Origin: Mycobacteroides sp. LB1
GTDB lineage: Bacteria; Actinomycetota; Actinomycetes; Mycobacteriales; Mycobacteriaceae
DNA length: 64,000 nucleotides
Assembly: GCF_013449725.1 (NCBI RefSeq)
Contig: NZ_JACCFF010000004.1
Span: 62,001 to 126,000 of the forward strand
Direction of reading: 5' to 3'
The notes beneath the pieces are model-generated. The model did not search any database and was not told the origin of the DNA. It was given only the letters and a program-made list of their open reading frames with translations. The translations under genes were made by a program, and so were the position numbers. This document shows, piece after piece, positions 25,961 through 35,109 of the stretch. Position 1 is the stretch's first letter, and every line of letters starts with the position of its first letter.

Positions 25961-26854
25961 ATGGAAGTGCGCCGCCTGCGGATTCTCCGCGAATTTGCCG
26001 ACCGTGGCACCGTCGGCGAGGTGGCCGACGCGATGAGGCTCACCCCCTCGGCGGTATCGCAGCAACTGAAGGTCTTGTCACGTGAGGCCGGTGTGCCGTT
26101 ATTGCGGCAGGCCGGACGGGGAATCGCGCTCACGGAAGCCGGCCGTGCCCTCGTGCTGCGCGCCGACGAGGTGATTGCCGCCGTCGACCACGCGGCCGAG
26201 GAGATGGTGACGTATAGGGAGGGGACCCAGCCGGTCGTGCGGATCGCGTCGTTCCCGTCTGGTGGCAGCCTGCTGCTGCCGCGGCTGGTGGCGGCGGTCG
26301 AGGGTGTGGTGGACGTGCGCCCGGGCGACGAGGACGTGACGTACAGCGAGGCCCCCGGGCTGTTGACCGAGTACGACATAGTCGTCACCCACCGGGACGA
26401 GCTGGCCGCCGCCCTGCGGTCGGCGCGGGTGTGGTCGATGACGCTGATGCGGGAGCCGATCGATCTCTTGGTGCACAGGGATCACCCGCTGGCGGGGCGT
26501 GGTTCGGTCACACCGGACGAGCTGGCCGACGAGACTTGGATCAGTGTCCCCGAGGGCTTCCCGGTAGATGACGTGCTGGTCTCGCTCGGGGTATCGACGG
26601 GCATCCGTCCTCGAGTCCGATTCCGGTTCAAGGATTTTCAGATTGTCGAAGACATGGTGGCGCACGGCCACGGCATCGCACTGATGCCGCGGTACGTGAG
26701 CCGGAGCCCGCGGGTGGCGCGTCTCGTCATCCGTGAGGTCCGCGCGGGGCGGCTGTATGAGGTACTGGCCCGCCCCGGTGCCCAGCACCGCCCGGCGATT
26801 GCCGCGACCATCCGCGGGTTGCAGGACGCGGCGGCCGTGTTGGAATCGCGGTAA
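25961..26854 (+). CDS. LysR-family transcriptional regulator
   Basis: A 297-aa regulator. The N-terminal winged helix-turn-helix (about 1-60: LRILREFADRGTVGEVADAMRLTPSAVSQQLK) is followed by the LysR substrate-binding fold from about residue 90 (VVRIASFPSGGSLLLPRL). It is divergent from the EamA transporter with a dyad in between. It probably controls that transporter and itself. The ligand is unknown. Confidence 0.93.
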   Translation: MEVRRLRILREFADRGTVGEVADAMRLTPSAVSQQLKVLSREAGVPLLRQAGRGIALTEAGRALVLRADEVIAAVDHAAEEMVTYREGTQPVVRIASFPSGGSLLLPRLVAAVEGVVDVRPGDEDVTYSEAPGLLTEYDIVVTHRDELAAALRSARVWSMTLMREPIDLLVHRDHPLAGRGSVTPDELADETWISVPEGFPVDDVLVSLGVSTGIRPRVRFRFKDFQIVEDMVAHGHGIALMPRYVSRSPRVARLVIREVRAGRLYEVLARPGAQHRPAIAATIRGLQDAAAVLESR

Positions 26855-26857
26855 GTG

Positions 26858-27712
26858 TTAGACGGAGTGCTCGCTGTGCTCCCGGATGTGCTCCAGCACC
26901 AACGCAGCGGTCTCGTCGGGCCGTTCCTCGGCAATCCAGTGGGACACGCCCTCGAAGACCTCGAACCGGTAGGGTGCGTCGACGTACTTGGGATTGGCGT
27001 CGGCGGCCGCACGGGTCACTGCGGCATCCCCGTCGCTCCAGATGAAGAGGGTGGGCACCCGGACCTTCGGCGCCGGCGACCGCAGTGAATAACGCATCGC
27101 CCGATACCAATTCACCGTCGCGGTGGCAGCTCCGGGCTCGTTCAACAACTCCCGGGTACGTTCGGCCAGCCGGTCGGATACCTTCATCCACTTCTTGCCG
27201 AAGCGGCCGAATGCCTCCCTGTCGCTGAAGATGAACAGCCATTCGGGGAATCTCGGGATCTGGAACAAGAGCATGTACCAGGAATGCAGAATCTGGCCGC
27301 GCGGCATCGCATCCCGGAATGCGCGCGGGTGTGGCACCGACAGCACGGACGCGGTGTGCACCCGGTCACCGTGGACTCCCGCGACCTGCCAGGCCACCGC
27401 AGCGCCCCAGTCATGGCCCAAGACATGGAATTTTTCGACACCGGCCTGGTCGGCGAGCGCAATAACGTCTCCGGCCAGCTTGTCCAGGGTGTAGTTCTTC
27501 ACCCCAATGGGCCGGGTGCCCGCGGAGTAACCCCGTTGATTGGGCGCCAGCACCCGGAAGCCGGCCGCAGTCAGCTTTGGGATGACCTCTTCCCACATCG
27601 TCGCGCGTTCCGGAAAACCGTGCAGCGCAATGATTACCGGGCCATCGATGGGGCCCTCGTCCAGGACGTCGAAGGTCAGCCCGTCATTGGTGAAGCTGCC
27701 GAGCCCGCTCAT
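26858..27712 (-). CDS. Alpha/beta hydrolase, epoxide-hydrolase-like
   Basis: A 284-aa alpha/beta hydrolase. HGFPE at 31-35 is the oxyanion-hole motif typical of epoxide hydrolases. The nucleophile elbow is GHDWGA with Asp101, pointing to epoxide hydrolase or haloalkane-dehalogenase-type chemistry instead of a serine esterase. The general-base His is in GVSHWIAEERP near the C-terminus. The ATG overlaps the stop of the upstream amidohydrolase (ATGA), so the two are translationally coupled. Substrate unknown. Confidence 0.9.
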   Translation of the reverse strand: MSGLGSFTNDGLTFDVLDEGPIDGPVIIALHGFPERATMWEEVIPKLTAAGFRVLAPNQRGYSAGTRPIGVKNYTLDKLAGDVIALADQAGVEKFHVLGHDWGAAVAWQVAGVHGDRVHTASVLSVPHPRAFRDAMPRGQILHSWYMLLFQIPRFPEWLFIFSDREAFGRFGKKWMKVSDRLAERTRELLNEPGAATATVNWYRAMRYSLRSPAPKVRVPTLFIWSDGDAAVTRAAADANPKYVDAPYRFEVFEGVSHWIAEERPDETAALVLEHIREHSEHSV

Positions 27713-29487
27713 CGGACGGCGAGCTTCTCACCGGCCTTGAGGTAGTGGCCGGTTTGCAAGTCTCGTCCGTAGCCCGCGATGAACTCGCCCAGGCGGAACA
27801 CCACCTTGCCGCTGATCGCGGTGGCCACGACGGTCTCGTCGTTGCGGTTCACCATGCGAGACAGGTTGTCGAAGAACGGAGCCTCTGCCTCGTTGTAGGC
27901 GTCGACCGTGTCGTCCAGCTTCGTGGGGTCGATGACGACGAAGTCGGCACGGTCACCCTCACGTAGATGTCCGGCGTCCAGGCCGAACCAGTCGGATAGT
28001 TCGCCCGTGAGCCGGTGTACCGCATGGCCAAGGGGCAGCACGGTTTTCCCAGCCTTCTGCGCGTCGTTCATGCGTTTGAGGAAGCGCAGCGCGAAGTTGT
28101 AGAACGCCATGTTGCGCAGGTGCGCACCGGCATCGGAAAAGCCCATCTGGAAGTTGGGGTCCTTGGCCATCTCGTCGAGGACCTTGGGGCGATGGTTGCC
28201 GACGACAGTGGTCCACCGGACGTTCTTTTCGCCGTTCTCGACCAGCACGTCGAGGAAGGCGTCGAGCGGCTGGATACCGCGCTCGTCGGCGATTTGCCCA
28301 AAGGTCTTGCCGATCAGCGAGGCATCGGGGCATTCGACGACGCTGGCATCGTAGAAGTCCTTGTGCCACAGGCCCGGCTTGTGCTTCTTGATGGCGAATT
28401 CGCGCCGGAACTTGCGGCGGTAGGTCTTGTCGGCCATCAGCTTGTTGCGTTCGAGCTGCTCGCGAATGTGTAGCGCCGCGGTACCGGCGCCGAACTCCTC
28501 GAACACCGGCAGGTCGATACCGTCGGAGTAGAGGGTGAACGGCACCGGGAGGTGCTGGAACTTGACGTTGGACTTGAAGAACCTGTTACCGATCGCCGCC
28601 GCGGCGCTGAAGAACACGTTCGCGCCCTTGATGCTCTTGGAGTCGGCTGCCACCAGCAGGCTGACCGGAACGGCCTTGCGACGCTTGAAGAAACGGGTTC
28701 CCGAGGACAGGAAGAACAACACGGCGGTCAGCGGGTTTTCGATGTTCGGGGCGCTCTGCAGGATGCGGTCACGCTTGCGTAGCACGTTGATGAGGTGCCA
28801 GCGCTCATGCCACCACGCGTAGGTCGATGGCAGTGCCCGCGAGCGGTAGCGGTCGCCGTCGAGCTTGTCGATGGGGGCGTCCATGCCGGACATGCCGAGC
28901 ATCCCGGCATCGAGTGCCTTGTCGAGCATGTCGGCCATGCGGTCGAGTTCCTTGCGAGTGGGGAACGACCAGTTGTTGGTGGCCCGTCCCAGCCCCATGA
29001 CGGCGGTACGCAGATCTGAATGCCCAAGGAAAGATGTCACATTCGGGCCGAGGGGGAGAGCGTCGATCTTCTTGACGTAGCTCTCCGGATCGGTCCAGTC
29101 CTGGAACTCGTTGAGGGCGCCGATCACATGCTTACGCGGCACCGCCTCCACGCGGCTGAACAGGTCGGCCGCATCCTCGGGCTTGGCGTAGACCGTCGAC
29201 ATGGAGCAGCAGCCCAACACGATGGTGGTGACGCCGTGCCGAACGGACTCGTCGAGGCCCGGGTTGAGCAGCACCTCGGCGTCGTAGTGGGTGTGGATAT
29301 CGACGAACCCGGGCAGCACCCATTTGCCGGCGGCGTCGATAACCTCTGGGCAATCGGTCTCATCGAGCGCAGCAGTCGAGACCGTCGCCACCCGTCCATC
29401 CTTGATGCCGAGGTTGGCCTGGCGCGGCTCGGACTTGGTGCCGTCGAACCAGAGGCCGTCGCGAATGATGAGGTCGTAATCGCTCAT
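27709..29487 (-). CDS. Amidohydrolase, D-aminoacylase-like
   Basis: A 592-aa metal-dependent amidohydrolase of the N-acyl-D-amino-acid deacylase/dihydroorotase-like group. The metal motif is HTHYD with His65 and His67. HGVTTIVLGCCSMS and GFSDAGAHLRNM fit the D-aminoacylase-like subgroup. ATG 29487 (MSDYDLIIRDGL) follows GAAGGGCAG; the open frame to 29541 is not conserved-looking. It heads a two-gene unit with the alpha/beta hydrolase and is divergent from a TetR gene, suggesting an inducible catabolic pair. The real substrate is unknown. Confidence 0.88.
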   Translation of the reverse strand: MSDYDLIIRDGLWFDGTKSEPRQANLGIKDGRVATVSTAALDETDCPEVIDAAGKWVLPGFVDIHTHYDAEVLLNPGLDESVRHGVTTIVLGCCSMSTVYAKPEDAADLFSRVEAVPRKHVIGALNEFQDWTDPESYVKKIDALPLGPNVTSFLGHSDLRTAVMGLGRATNNWSFPTRKELDRMADMLDKALDAGMLGMSGMDAPIDKLDGDRYRSRALPSTYAWWHERWHLINVLRKRDRILQSAPNIENPLTAVLFFLSSGTRFFKRRKAVPVSLLVAADSKSIKGANVFFSAAAAIGNRFFKSNVKFQHLPVPFTLYSDGIDLPVFEEFGAGTAALHIREQLERNKLMADKTYRRKFRREFAIKKHKPGLWHKDFYDASVVECPDASLIGKTFGQIADERGIQPLDAFLDVLVENGEKNVRWTTVVGNHRPKVLDEMAKDPNFQMGFSDAGAHLRNMAFYNFALRFLKRMNDAQKAGKTVLPLGHAVHRLTGELSDWFGLDAGHLREGDRADFVVIDPTKLDDTVDAYNEAEAPFFDNLSRMVNRNDETVVATAISGKVVFRLGEFIAGYGRDLQTGHYLKAGEKLAVR

Positions 29488-29540
29488 GGGGGGCTGCCCT
29501 TCGTTGGGTGTTACCGAGAGTCTAAAAAAGATGGCAACCA

Positions 29541-29557
29541 ATCACAATGTTAGTGAT
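29541..29557. promoter_or_regulatory. Candidate TetR operator
   Basis: ATCAC-N7-GTGAT inverted repeat in the divergent region between the amidohydrolase and the TetR gene. Arms of 5 bp are perfect, and 12 of 17 positions are symmetric overall. Function is inferred from location. Confidence 0.45.
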
Positions 29558-29596
29558 GGGCGCCACATTCGTGTCGCATTCCTCTAGTGTGCACCC

Positions 29597-30193
29597 GTGA
29601 GCCGCACCCAAGCTGAGCGTCGAGAGTCGACCATTGCGCGGCTGCTCGATTCCGGTATCGACACCATCGCTGAGCTGGGATATTCACGTGCCTCCGTGCA
29701 GAAAATCGCCCGGCGTGCGGGGCTGTCGTACGGGGCGCTGTTCCGGCATTTCCCGACGGTCGGCGATTTCATGGGCGCGGTGGCGCGCGAGACCTTGCGC
29801 CGCCAGCTGGCCACGGTGCGGGCGCAGTTCGATGAGGCGGGGGATCGTCTCACCGAATTTGTGGACGTGATGGCCGTGATGCGGGCGCTCAAGGAGGAGC
29901 CCATCAACGCGGTGCTGTACGAACTCATGGTCGCTGCGCGCACCGACGAACAGTTGCGCGCGACCCTGCAGGTCGCGGTGGCCGAGTACGGCGCCCAAAT
30001 GGTTGGGCTGGCGCGATCGGTGCCGGGCACCGACCGATTGTCCGAAGCGGAGCTCGTCACGCTGGTGTTCATGATCACCGATATGTTCGACGGGGAGGCA
30101 CTGGTGAAGACGCTGCGCCCCTACCCGGAGCTGGTCGCAGGTAGGGACGCGCTGCTCGCCAAACTCCTGCGGGGATACCGCCCGGATGCATAG
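29597..30193 (+). CDS. TetR/AcrR family transcriptional regulator
   Basis: A 198-aa repressor. Helix-turn-helix at about 12-58 contains VQKIARRAGLSYGALFRHFPTVGDFMGAV, followed by a helical ligand domain. It starts at GTG 29597. It is divergent from the amidohydrolase-hydrolase unit, the likely target, with a dyad in between. purD starts 31 nt after its stop, so some read-through into purD is possible unless the intervening hairpin stops it. Confidence 0.92.
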   Translation: MSRTQAERRESTIARLLDSGIDTIAELGYSRASVQKIARRAGLSYGALFRHFPTVGDFMGAVARETLRRQLATVRAQFDEAGDRLTEFVDVMAVMRALKEEPINAVLYELMVAARTDEQLRATLQVAVAEYGAQMVGLARSVPGTDRLSEAELVTLVFMITDMFDGEALVKTLRPYPELVAGRDALLAKLLRGYRPDA

Positions 30194-30202
30194 CCAGCCA
30201 TA

Positions 30203-30223
30203 CCCCGACCGATAGGGTCGGGG
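30203..30223 (+). promoter_or_regulatory. Hairpin directly before the purD start
   Basis: Perfect 8-bp stem CCCCGACC/GGTCGGGG with a 5-nt loop, ending one base before the purD ATG. The 3' arm covers the position of the ribosome-binding site. It could end the tetR transcript or hide the purD start. No T-tract follows. Confidence 0.5.
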
Positions 30224-30224
30224 C

Positions 30225-31484
30225 ATGCGCGTCCTTGTCATTGGGTCCGGTGGCCGTGAACACGCTTTGGCGCTCGCGCTGCGGCGCGACCCGCAGGTGG
30301 ACTATCTGGCGATAGCCCCCGGTAATGCCGGGACCTCTGCCGTCGCCGAACAGCACGCGGTGGACATCGGCTCCGGTACCGAGGTCGTGGCGCTGGCCGC
30401 GCAGTTGAACGTGGATCTCGTGATCATCGGCCCCGAGGTCCCGCTGGTGCTCGGCGTCGGCGACGCCGTGCGTGCGGCAGGCATCGCATGCTTCGGTCCG
30501 TCGGCCAACGCCGCGCGTATCGAAGGGTCCAAGGCTTTCGCCAAGGACGTCATGACCGCCGCCGGAGTGCGCACCGCGCGTAGCGAAATCGTGGACAACC
30601 CAGCGCATCTCGATGCGGCCCTGGACCGGTTCGCCGGCGAGCCGGCCTGGGTGGTCAAGGACGACGGGCTGGCCGCGGGCAAGGGCGTGGTGGTCACCGA
30701 CGATCGGGCCGCGGCCCGGGCGCACGCTGCGAGCCTGCTCGACGACGGGCATCCGGTGCTGCTGGAGTCCTTCCTCGACGGGCCCGAGGTGTCCCTGCTG
30801 TGCATCGTCGACGGCGAGACAGTCGTGCCGCTGCTGCCGGCTCAGGATCACAAGCGGGTGGGCGACGGCGACACGGGCCCGAACACCGGCGGCATGGGTG
30901 CCTACAGTCCGCTGCCCTGGCTACCCGAGGCGGTGGTAACCGAGATTGTGGACACTCTCGTCAAACCCGTTGCCGCTGAGCTTGTTAAGCGCGGCAGCAC
31001 ATTTACGGGAGTCCTGTATGCGGGGCTGGCGATCACCTCGAACGGTCCCTCCGTCGTCGAATTCAACTGCCGCTTCGGCGATCCCGAAACTCAGGCGGTG
31101 CTGGCGCTGCTGGAATCGCCACTGGGGCAGCTGTTGAATGCCGCCGCGACCGGGACTCTCCACGACTTCGGCCCGCTGCGCTGGCAGAACGGCAGTGCCG
31201 TCACCGTGGTGCTGGCCGCCGAGAACTATCCGTTGCGTCCGCGCACCGGCGACGTGATCACCGGCTCCGAGGGCGAGGGTGTGCTGCACGCCGGGACTGC
31301 CCGTCGTGAGGACGGCGCCGTCGTGTCTTCCGGTGGACGGGTGCTGTCGGTGGTCGGCACCGGCGCAGATCTAGGGGCCGCGCGCGCCGATGTGTACGCG
31401 AAGGTCAAGGCAATTCGTCTGCCGGGCAGCCACTTCCGCAGCGATATCGGGCTGGCCGCCGCCGAAGGGCGTATCAGCGTCTAG
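30225..31484 (+). CDS. purD: Phosphoribosylamine-glycine ligase PurD
   Basis: 419 aa, the second step of de novo purine synthesis: 5-phosphoribosylamine + glycine + ATP give GAR. ATP-grasp architecture. The N-terminus [15 protein letters not shown] is diagnostic, [13 protein letters not shown] and [12 protein letters not shown] are grasp-loop segments, and [12 protein letters not shown] is the metal-binding signature. Normal length. It starts one base after a hairpin. Other pur genes follow at a distance in the order seen in M. tuberculosis, but it is not in an operon with them. Confidence 0.97.
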   Translation: MRVLVIGSGGREHALALALRRDPQVDYLAIAPGNAGTSAVAEQHAVDIGSGTEVVALAAQLNVDLVIIGPEVPLVLGVGDAVRAAGIACFGPSANAARIEGSKAFAKDVMTAAGVRTARSEIVDNPAHLDAALDRFAGEPAWVVKDDGLAAGKGVVVTDDRAAARAHAASLLDDGHPVLLESFLDGPEVSLLCIVDGETVVPLLPAQDHKRVGDGDTGPNTGGMGAYSPLPWLPEAVVTEIVDTLVKPVAAELVKRGSTFTGVLYAGLAITSNGPSVVEFNCRFGDPETQAVLALLESPLGQLLNAAATGTLHDFGPLRWQNGSAVTVVLAAENYPLRPRTGDVITGSEGEGVLHAGTARREDGAVVSSGGRVLSVVGTGADLGAARADVYAKVKAIRLPGSHFRSDIGLAAAEGRISV

Positions 31485-31504
31485 GCGGATGACAAGGGGG
31501 ACTG

Positions 31505-32131
31505 ATGGGGCGCCGAGGTTGGTTTGCGGTTGGTTCGGTGGCCGTGGTTCTCATCGCGATCGTGCTGCTGGCGGCGAGCTGGAGGTCGAATCGATCACAG
31601 GCCGTGCCGGCTCCTGATGCCCACGAATTGTCGTTGTGTACCGCCTTTCTCGCTGTCAGCGAACGTGCCACCCTCGAGTACGACGACTTCTCGAAACTGA
31701 CAAAGCGTCGCACCTGGTCGTGGGAGGACGAGCGGGTCCGCGTCGCTGCATCAGCGTTCGGTCTGGCATTGCGGCGCGAGACAGAGTCGTTGCGGGTGCT
31801 GCTGCCCGACAGTCATGCCGAACATGGACTGACGTTGGAGGCGGACATCCGTGGCATGACCGAACAGAACCTGGTGTTGGCCGACAAGATCACCCGGCGT
31901 GACGGCCTTCTCTCGGTCGACGCGTTGGTCCTCCGCTACGGGTTCGCTCATCAATCGGCGGCGCGTTCCTGTAATACGACTCGCGACTTCGAAGGCATCA
32001 GGCAGGAACAAGTACATCAGTGCGAGGACCGACGGTCGGGTTCGATTGCGAACTGGTGGACGGTCCGATGCGTTCAGGCGCCCAAGGAACCCTCAACGAC
32101 TTTCGAGGTCCCTCCGAATCCGGGACTCTAA
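31505..32131 (+). CDS. Membrane-anchored protein of unknown function
   Basis: 208 aa. One N-terminal hydrophobic helix (about 7-24, GWFAVGSVAVVLIAIVLLAA) follows a short basic start, giving either a signal anchor or an uncleaved signal; there is no lipobox. The extracytoplasmic part has several cysteines (ELSLCTAF, ARSCNTT, HQCED, VRCVQ) that could form disulfides. AAGGGGG precedes the ATG. It lies 20 nt after purD and ends 4 nt into the convergent esterase gene. I do not recognise the family. Confidence 0.65.
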   Translation: MGRRGWFAVGSVAVVLIAIVLLAASWRSNRSQAVPAPDAHELSLCTAFLAVSERATLEYDDFSKLTKRRTWSWEDERVRVAASAFGLALRRETESLRVLLPDSHAEHGLTLEADIRGMTEQNLVLADKITRRDGLLSVDALVLRYGFAHQSAARSCNTTRDFEGIRQEQVHQCEDRRSGSIANWWTVRCVQAPKEPSTTFEVPPNPGL

Positions 32132-32946
32132 GCGGCCAGGATCGGTGCGATCCAGCTGAGTGCGAGCGGGACCTGCGATAGCCAGTACCCGCCCTCGTGT
32201 GCGCCCGGACCGAATTCGCCGGCGGGAGTCGCCGGGAGCTGCTCGGCGAAAACCTTACTGGCAGTGTAGAACCTGTCATTGAACCCGGACGACACCCATA
32301 TCGGCATCCCGTTCAGCTGGGGCCGCCCTAAAACGGTGTTCTCTTCCCAGTTCTCCTCGTTGTCAAAGGCGTCGGCGGTGGCTTCCGGATAGGACAGCCA
32401 TATTGACGGGCTGACCGCGGCGACGGCGGCTGTCCGTGGGCCACCCAGGCGCGCGCCGTTGAGAAGCGCGCCGTACCCGCCCGCGGACCAGCCCATGAAG
32501 GCGACCCGGGACACGTCGAGACCTTCCTGCTCGGCGAGCATCGGGATGAACTCGTTGATGATCATGGCGCCGGGATCGTCACCGTTCGCATGGGGGTGCC
32601 AGTAGCTGTTGCCGCCGTCGATCGCGGCGACCGCGAAGGGCGGGGCTCCCGCCGCGACCAAATCCCCGAGCATCCGCTCGTAACCCCAGTAGATGGTCCG
32701 GTCGGCGTTCTCGTCACGGCCGTGCAGCATGATCACCGGCCGTACGGGCCAATCGACCCCGGGTGGCCTGGCTATCTTCCACCCGGTGGGAATGCCCCCG
32801 CGAGCCTCGGAGATGAACGATCCGCTGGTGACATCGGCGGCGGCCCGAGCAGGCGCCGCGAGCGCCGGGAGAAGCGCAGCACCGGCCCCGAGCGTGGCAC
32901 CCATCTGCAGCAGGCGGCGACGGCTCATATCGGTCACGGCCGCCAT
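32128..32946 (-). CDS. Tat-exported alpha/beta hydrolase (esterase), copy 1
   Basis: About 272 aa. A twin-arginine signal, SRRRLLQMGATLGAGAALLPALA, is followed by Ala-rich cleavage sites (APARAAAD). The nucleophile elbow GWSAGG indicates a serine hydrolase, and GAHEGGYW may hold the catalytic His. MLHGRDENA is the oxyanion strand. It resembles the esterase-D/Rv0774c-type exported mycobacterial proteins. The start is uncertain: ATG 32946 is taken, but GTG 32937 or the ATG of MSRRRLL would leave the Tat motif intact. It is a tandem paralogue of the next gene. Confidence 0.85.
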   Translation of the reverse strand: MAAVTDMSRRRLLQMGATLGAGAALLPALAAPARAAADVTSGSFISEARGGIPTGWKIARPPGVDWPVRPVIMLHGRDENADRTIYWGYERMLGDLVAAGAPPFAVAAIDGGNSYWHPHANGDDPGAMIINEFIPMLAEQEGLDVSRVAFMGWSAGGYGALLNGARLGGPRTAAVAAVSPSIWLSYPEATADAFDNEENWEENTVLGRPQLNGMPIWVSSGFNDRFYTASKVFAEQLPATPAGEFGPGAHEGGYWLSQVPLALSWIAPILAA

Positions 32947-32999
32947 AATGCCAGCGGATGGCAAACCCGTCGAGGTCGTTGGTTATCCGGTCACCGGCG

Positions 33000-33806
33000 T
33001 CACGCGGTGAGCAGCGGCGCCATCCATGCCATTTCCGCGCCGATCTGCGAGCTCCAGAAGGAGCCGTCATGGCCGCCGGGACTGAATCCGCCCGCGGGTG
33101 GTGTGGGCAGCTGCGCGATGAACTGTTTGGTAGCGCTGTAGAACGGATCGCTGTCACCGCAGTCGATACGCAGCGGAATCGAGTTCAGGGCCGCCAGCCC
33201 CCACACCGAGTTCGCGGCGTAGTCGTCAGGGCCGTCAAAGGCGCCTGGTGCGGCAGCACCCGAGGACGTCCACAGCGCCGGGCTGACGGCGGTGATGGCG
33301 GCGGTGCGCCCAGCGCCCAGGCGCGAGCCGAGCAGCATGGCACCGTATCCGCCCATCGACCAGCCCAGGAATGCGACGCGTGAGGTGTCCAGCCCCTGCT
33401 CGGCCAGCAGCGGGATGAATTCATTGAGCACCATGGCGCCGGAGTCCTCGCCTGAGGCCCGCTTGTGCCAGTAGCCGCCGCCACCGTCCACGCTCGCGAG
33501 GGCGAACGGCTTGGCGCCCGAGGCCACGGCCTGCGCCAGCATGTTCTGCACGCCGCCTTCCATGACGCCTGCGGCCGTCTGACCTTTGCCGTGCAGCGCG
33601 ATGATGGGCCGGATCGGGCCGGTGACACCGGGCGGCCGGGCGATCCGCCATTCGGTGCCCACACCGCCGCGGGCGGCCGAGACGAAGGAACCCGCGGAGA
33701 TGGCACCATCGGCGCGGGCCGGGAAACCTCCCGTGCCGAGTAGGGCGGCACCGGCTCCGGTCGCCGCGCCGAGCTTGAGCAGAGAGCGTCGGGACAGATC
33801 ACGCAT
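33000..33806 (-). CDS. Tat-exported alpha/beta hydrolase (esterase), copy 2
   Basis: About 268 aa. The Tat motif SRRSLLKLGAATGAG is followed by a cleavable hydrophobic stretch. The nucleophile elbow is GWSMGG, ALHGKGQTA is the oxyanion region, and GGHDGSFW the likely His motif. It aligns along its whole length with the downstream copy (GSF.S.ARGG, INEFIP/LNEFIP, AFMGWS/AFLGWS), so a local duplication is clear. Start ATG 33806 (MRDLSRRS) is chosen; ATGs at 33815 and 33818 are alternatives. In the M. tuberculosis syntenic position I recall a single such gene (Rv0774c). Confidence 0.86.
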   Translation of the reverse strand: MRDLSRRSLLKLGAATGAGAALLGTGGFPARADGAISAGSFVSAARGGVGTEWRIARPPGVTGPIRPIIALHGKGQTAAGVMEGGVQNMLAQAVASGAKPFALASVDGGGGYWHKRASGEDSGAMVLNEFIPLLAEQGLDTSRVAFLGWSMGGYGAMLLGSRLGAGRTAAITAVSPALWTSSGAAAPGAFDGPDDYAANSVWGLAALNSIPLRIDCGDSDPFYSATKQFIAQLPTPPAGGFSPGGHDGSFWSSQIGAEMAWMAPLLTA

Positions 33807-33878
33807 GTCGACCATCATGCCCGGGCGATGAGCGCTAGCGCGAAGAGCATCTTGCCGAGCGTTCGATACCGTCGATTC

Positions 33879-35024
33879 ATGGCAGGTCTCTCGCAGCGAT
33901 CGGACGTTCCACCGTTCTACGTCATGGACGTGCTGACGGCGGCGGCCGCGCGCCAGCGCACGCATGGGGACCTGATCTCCCTGGCTGCCGGCCAGCCGTC
34001 GACGGGTGCCCCCGCGGTGGTTCTCGACGCGGTGCGGGAGGCCCTCGGTACGCACGTGCTCGGGTACACCGAAACACTGGGACTGCCGGAACTGCGTGCG
34101 GCGATCGCCGAGTATCACCGGGAGCGATCGGGTATCGACGTCTCCGCGGACGACGTCGTCGTCACCACCGGATCCTCGGGTGGATTTACGCTGTTGTTCC
34201 TGGCGGCTTTCGATATCGGGGACACCGTGGTGATGACGCGCCCCGGATATCCCGCATACCGCAATTGTCTTGCCGCACTGGGCTGCCGGGTCATCGAGAT
34301 CGACTCCGGACCGGAGACGCGATACCAGCCGACGGTGGCGATGTTGGAGGCACTCGATAAACCGCCCGCCGGTCTCATCGTCGCCAGCCCCGCCAACCCG
34401 ACCGGCACCATCATCGACGCGACGGAGCTGGAGGCACTCGCGTTATGGTGCGAGGCCAACGGCACCCTGCTGATATCCGACGAGATCTACCACGGACTGT
34501 CCTATGGCGATCAAAAGACTTCCAGTGCATGGGAATTCAGCCGTGAAGCGATCGTGATGGGTTCGGTGTCCAAGTACTTCTCGATGACGGGCTGGCGGCT
34601 GGGCTGGATGCTGGTGCCGCGCCGTTTCCTGCGCGCCGTCGACCGGTTGTCCTCCAACTTCACCATCTGTCCGCCCGCCGTCTCCCAGTACGGTGCGCTG
34701 GCGGCGTTCAGCCCCGAGGCGCGCGTCGAGCTCGACGGACATGTGCGTCGGTACGCCGCCAACCGGACGCTGCTCATCGACGGTCTTGCGGCCGCGGGTA
34801 TCACCAAGATCGCCCCGCCCGACGGCGCGTTCTATGCCTATGCCGATATTGAGCACCTGACCGATAATGCCGAACAGTGGTGCGCGGACTTGTTGGCGCG
34901 CACGGGGGTAGCCGTTGCACCGGGTATCGACTTCGATACCGCGCACGGCCACCACACCGTCCGGTTGAGCTTCGCCGGGAGCGGAGACGCGATCGAGGAG
35001 GCATTGGAGAGGCTGGGCACGTGA
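33879..35024 (+). CDS. PLP-dependent class I/II aminotransferase
   Basis: About 381 aa, fold-type I. ASPANPTGT is the conserved cofactor-site segment, ISDEIYHGLSY carries the PLP-pyridine Asp, and the Schiff-base Lys is in GSVSKYFSMTGWRLGW. A typical aspartate/alanine-aminotransferase-like length results from ATG 33879 (MAGLSQRSDVPPF); the extra 17 codons upstream to 33828 would overlap the esterase promoter. It is divergent from the esterase pair. The amino-group donor and acceptor cannot be told from sequence. Confidence 0.9.
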   Translation: MAGLSQRSDVPPFYVMDVLTAAAARQRTHGDLISLAAGQPSTGAPAVVLDAVREALGTHVLGYTETLGLPELRAAIAEYHRERSGIDVSADDVVVTTGSSGGFTLLFLAAFDIGDTVVMTRPGYPAYRNCLAALGCRVIEIDSGPETRYQPTVAMLEALDKPPAGLIVASPANPTGTIIDATELEALALWCEANGTLLISDEIYHGLSYGDQKTSSAWEFSREAIVMGSVSKYFSMTGWRLGWMLVPRRFLRAVDRLSSNFTICPPAVSQYGALAAFSPEARVELDGHVRRYAANRTLLIDGLAAAGITKIAPPDGAFYAYADIEHLTDNAEQWCADLLARTGVAVAPGIDFDTAHGHHTVRLSFAGSGDAIEEALERLGT

Positions 35025-35047
35025 GTCGGCGGCGGCTGACGCCGACT
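35024..35047 (+). terminator. Hairpin after the aminotransferase gene
   Basis: Perfect 8-bp arms AGTCGGCG (35024-35031) and CGCCGACT (35040-35047) with an 8-nt loop, starting at the stop codon. There is no U-tract, so termination would be of the non-canonical type common in mycobacteria, or the element has another role. Confidence 0.4.
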
Positions 35048-35109
35048 GCTTGCACGAGATAGCGCAAAACGCCCGTGGGGATGCGTCGCTGCTGGCAGCA
35101 TGACTTGGC

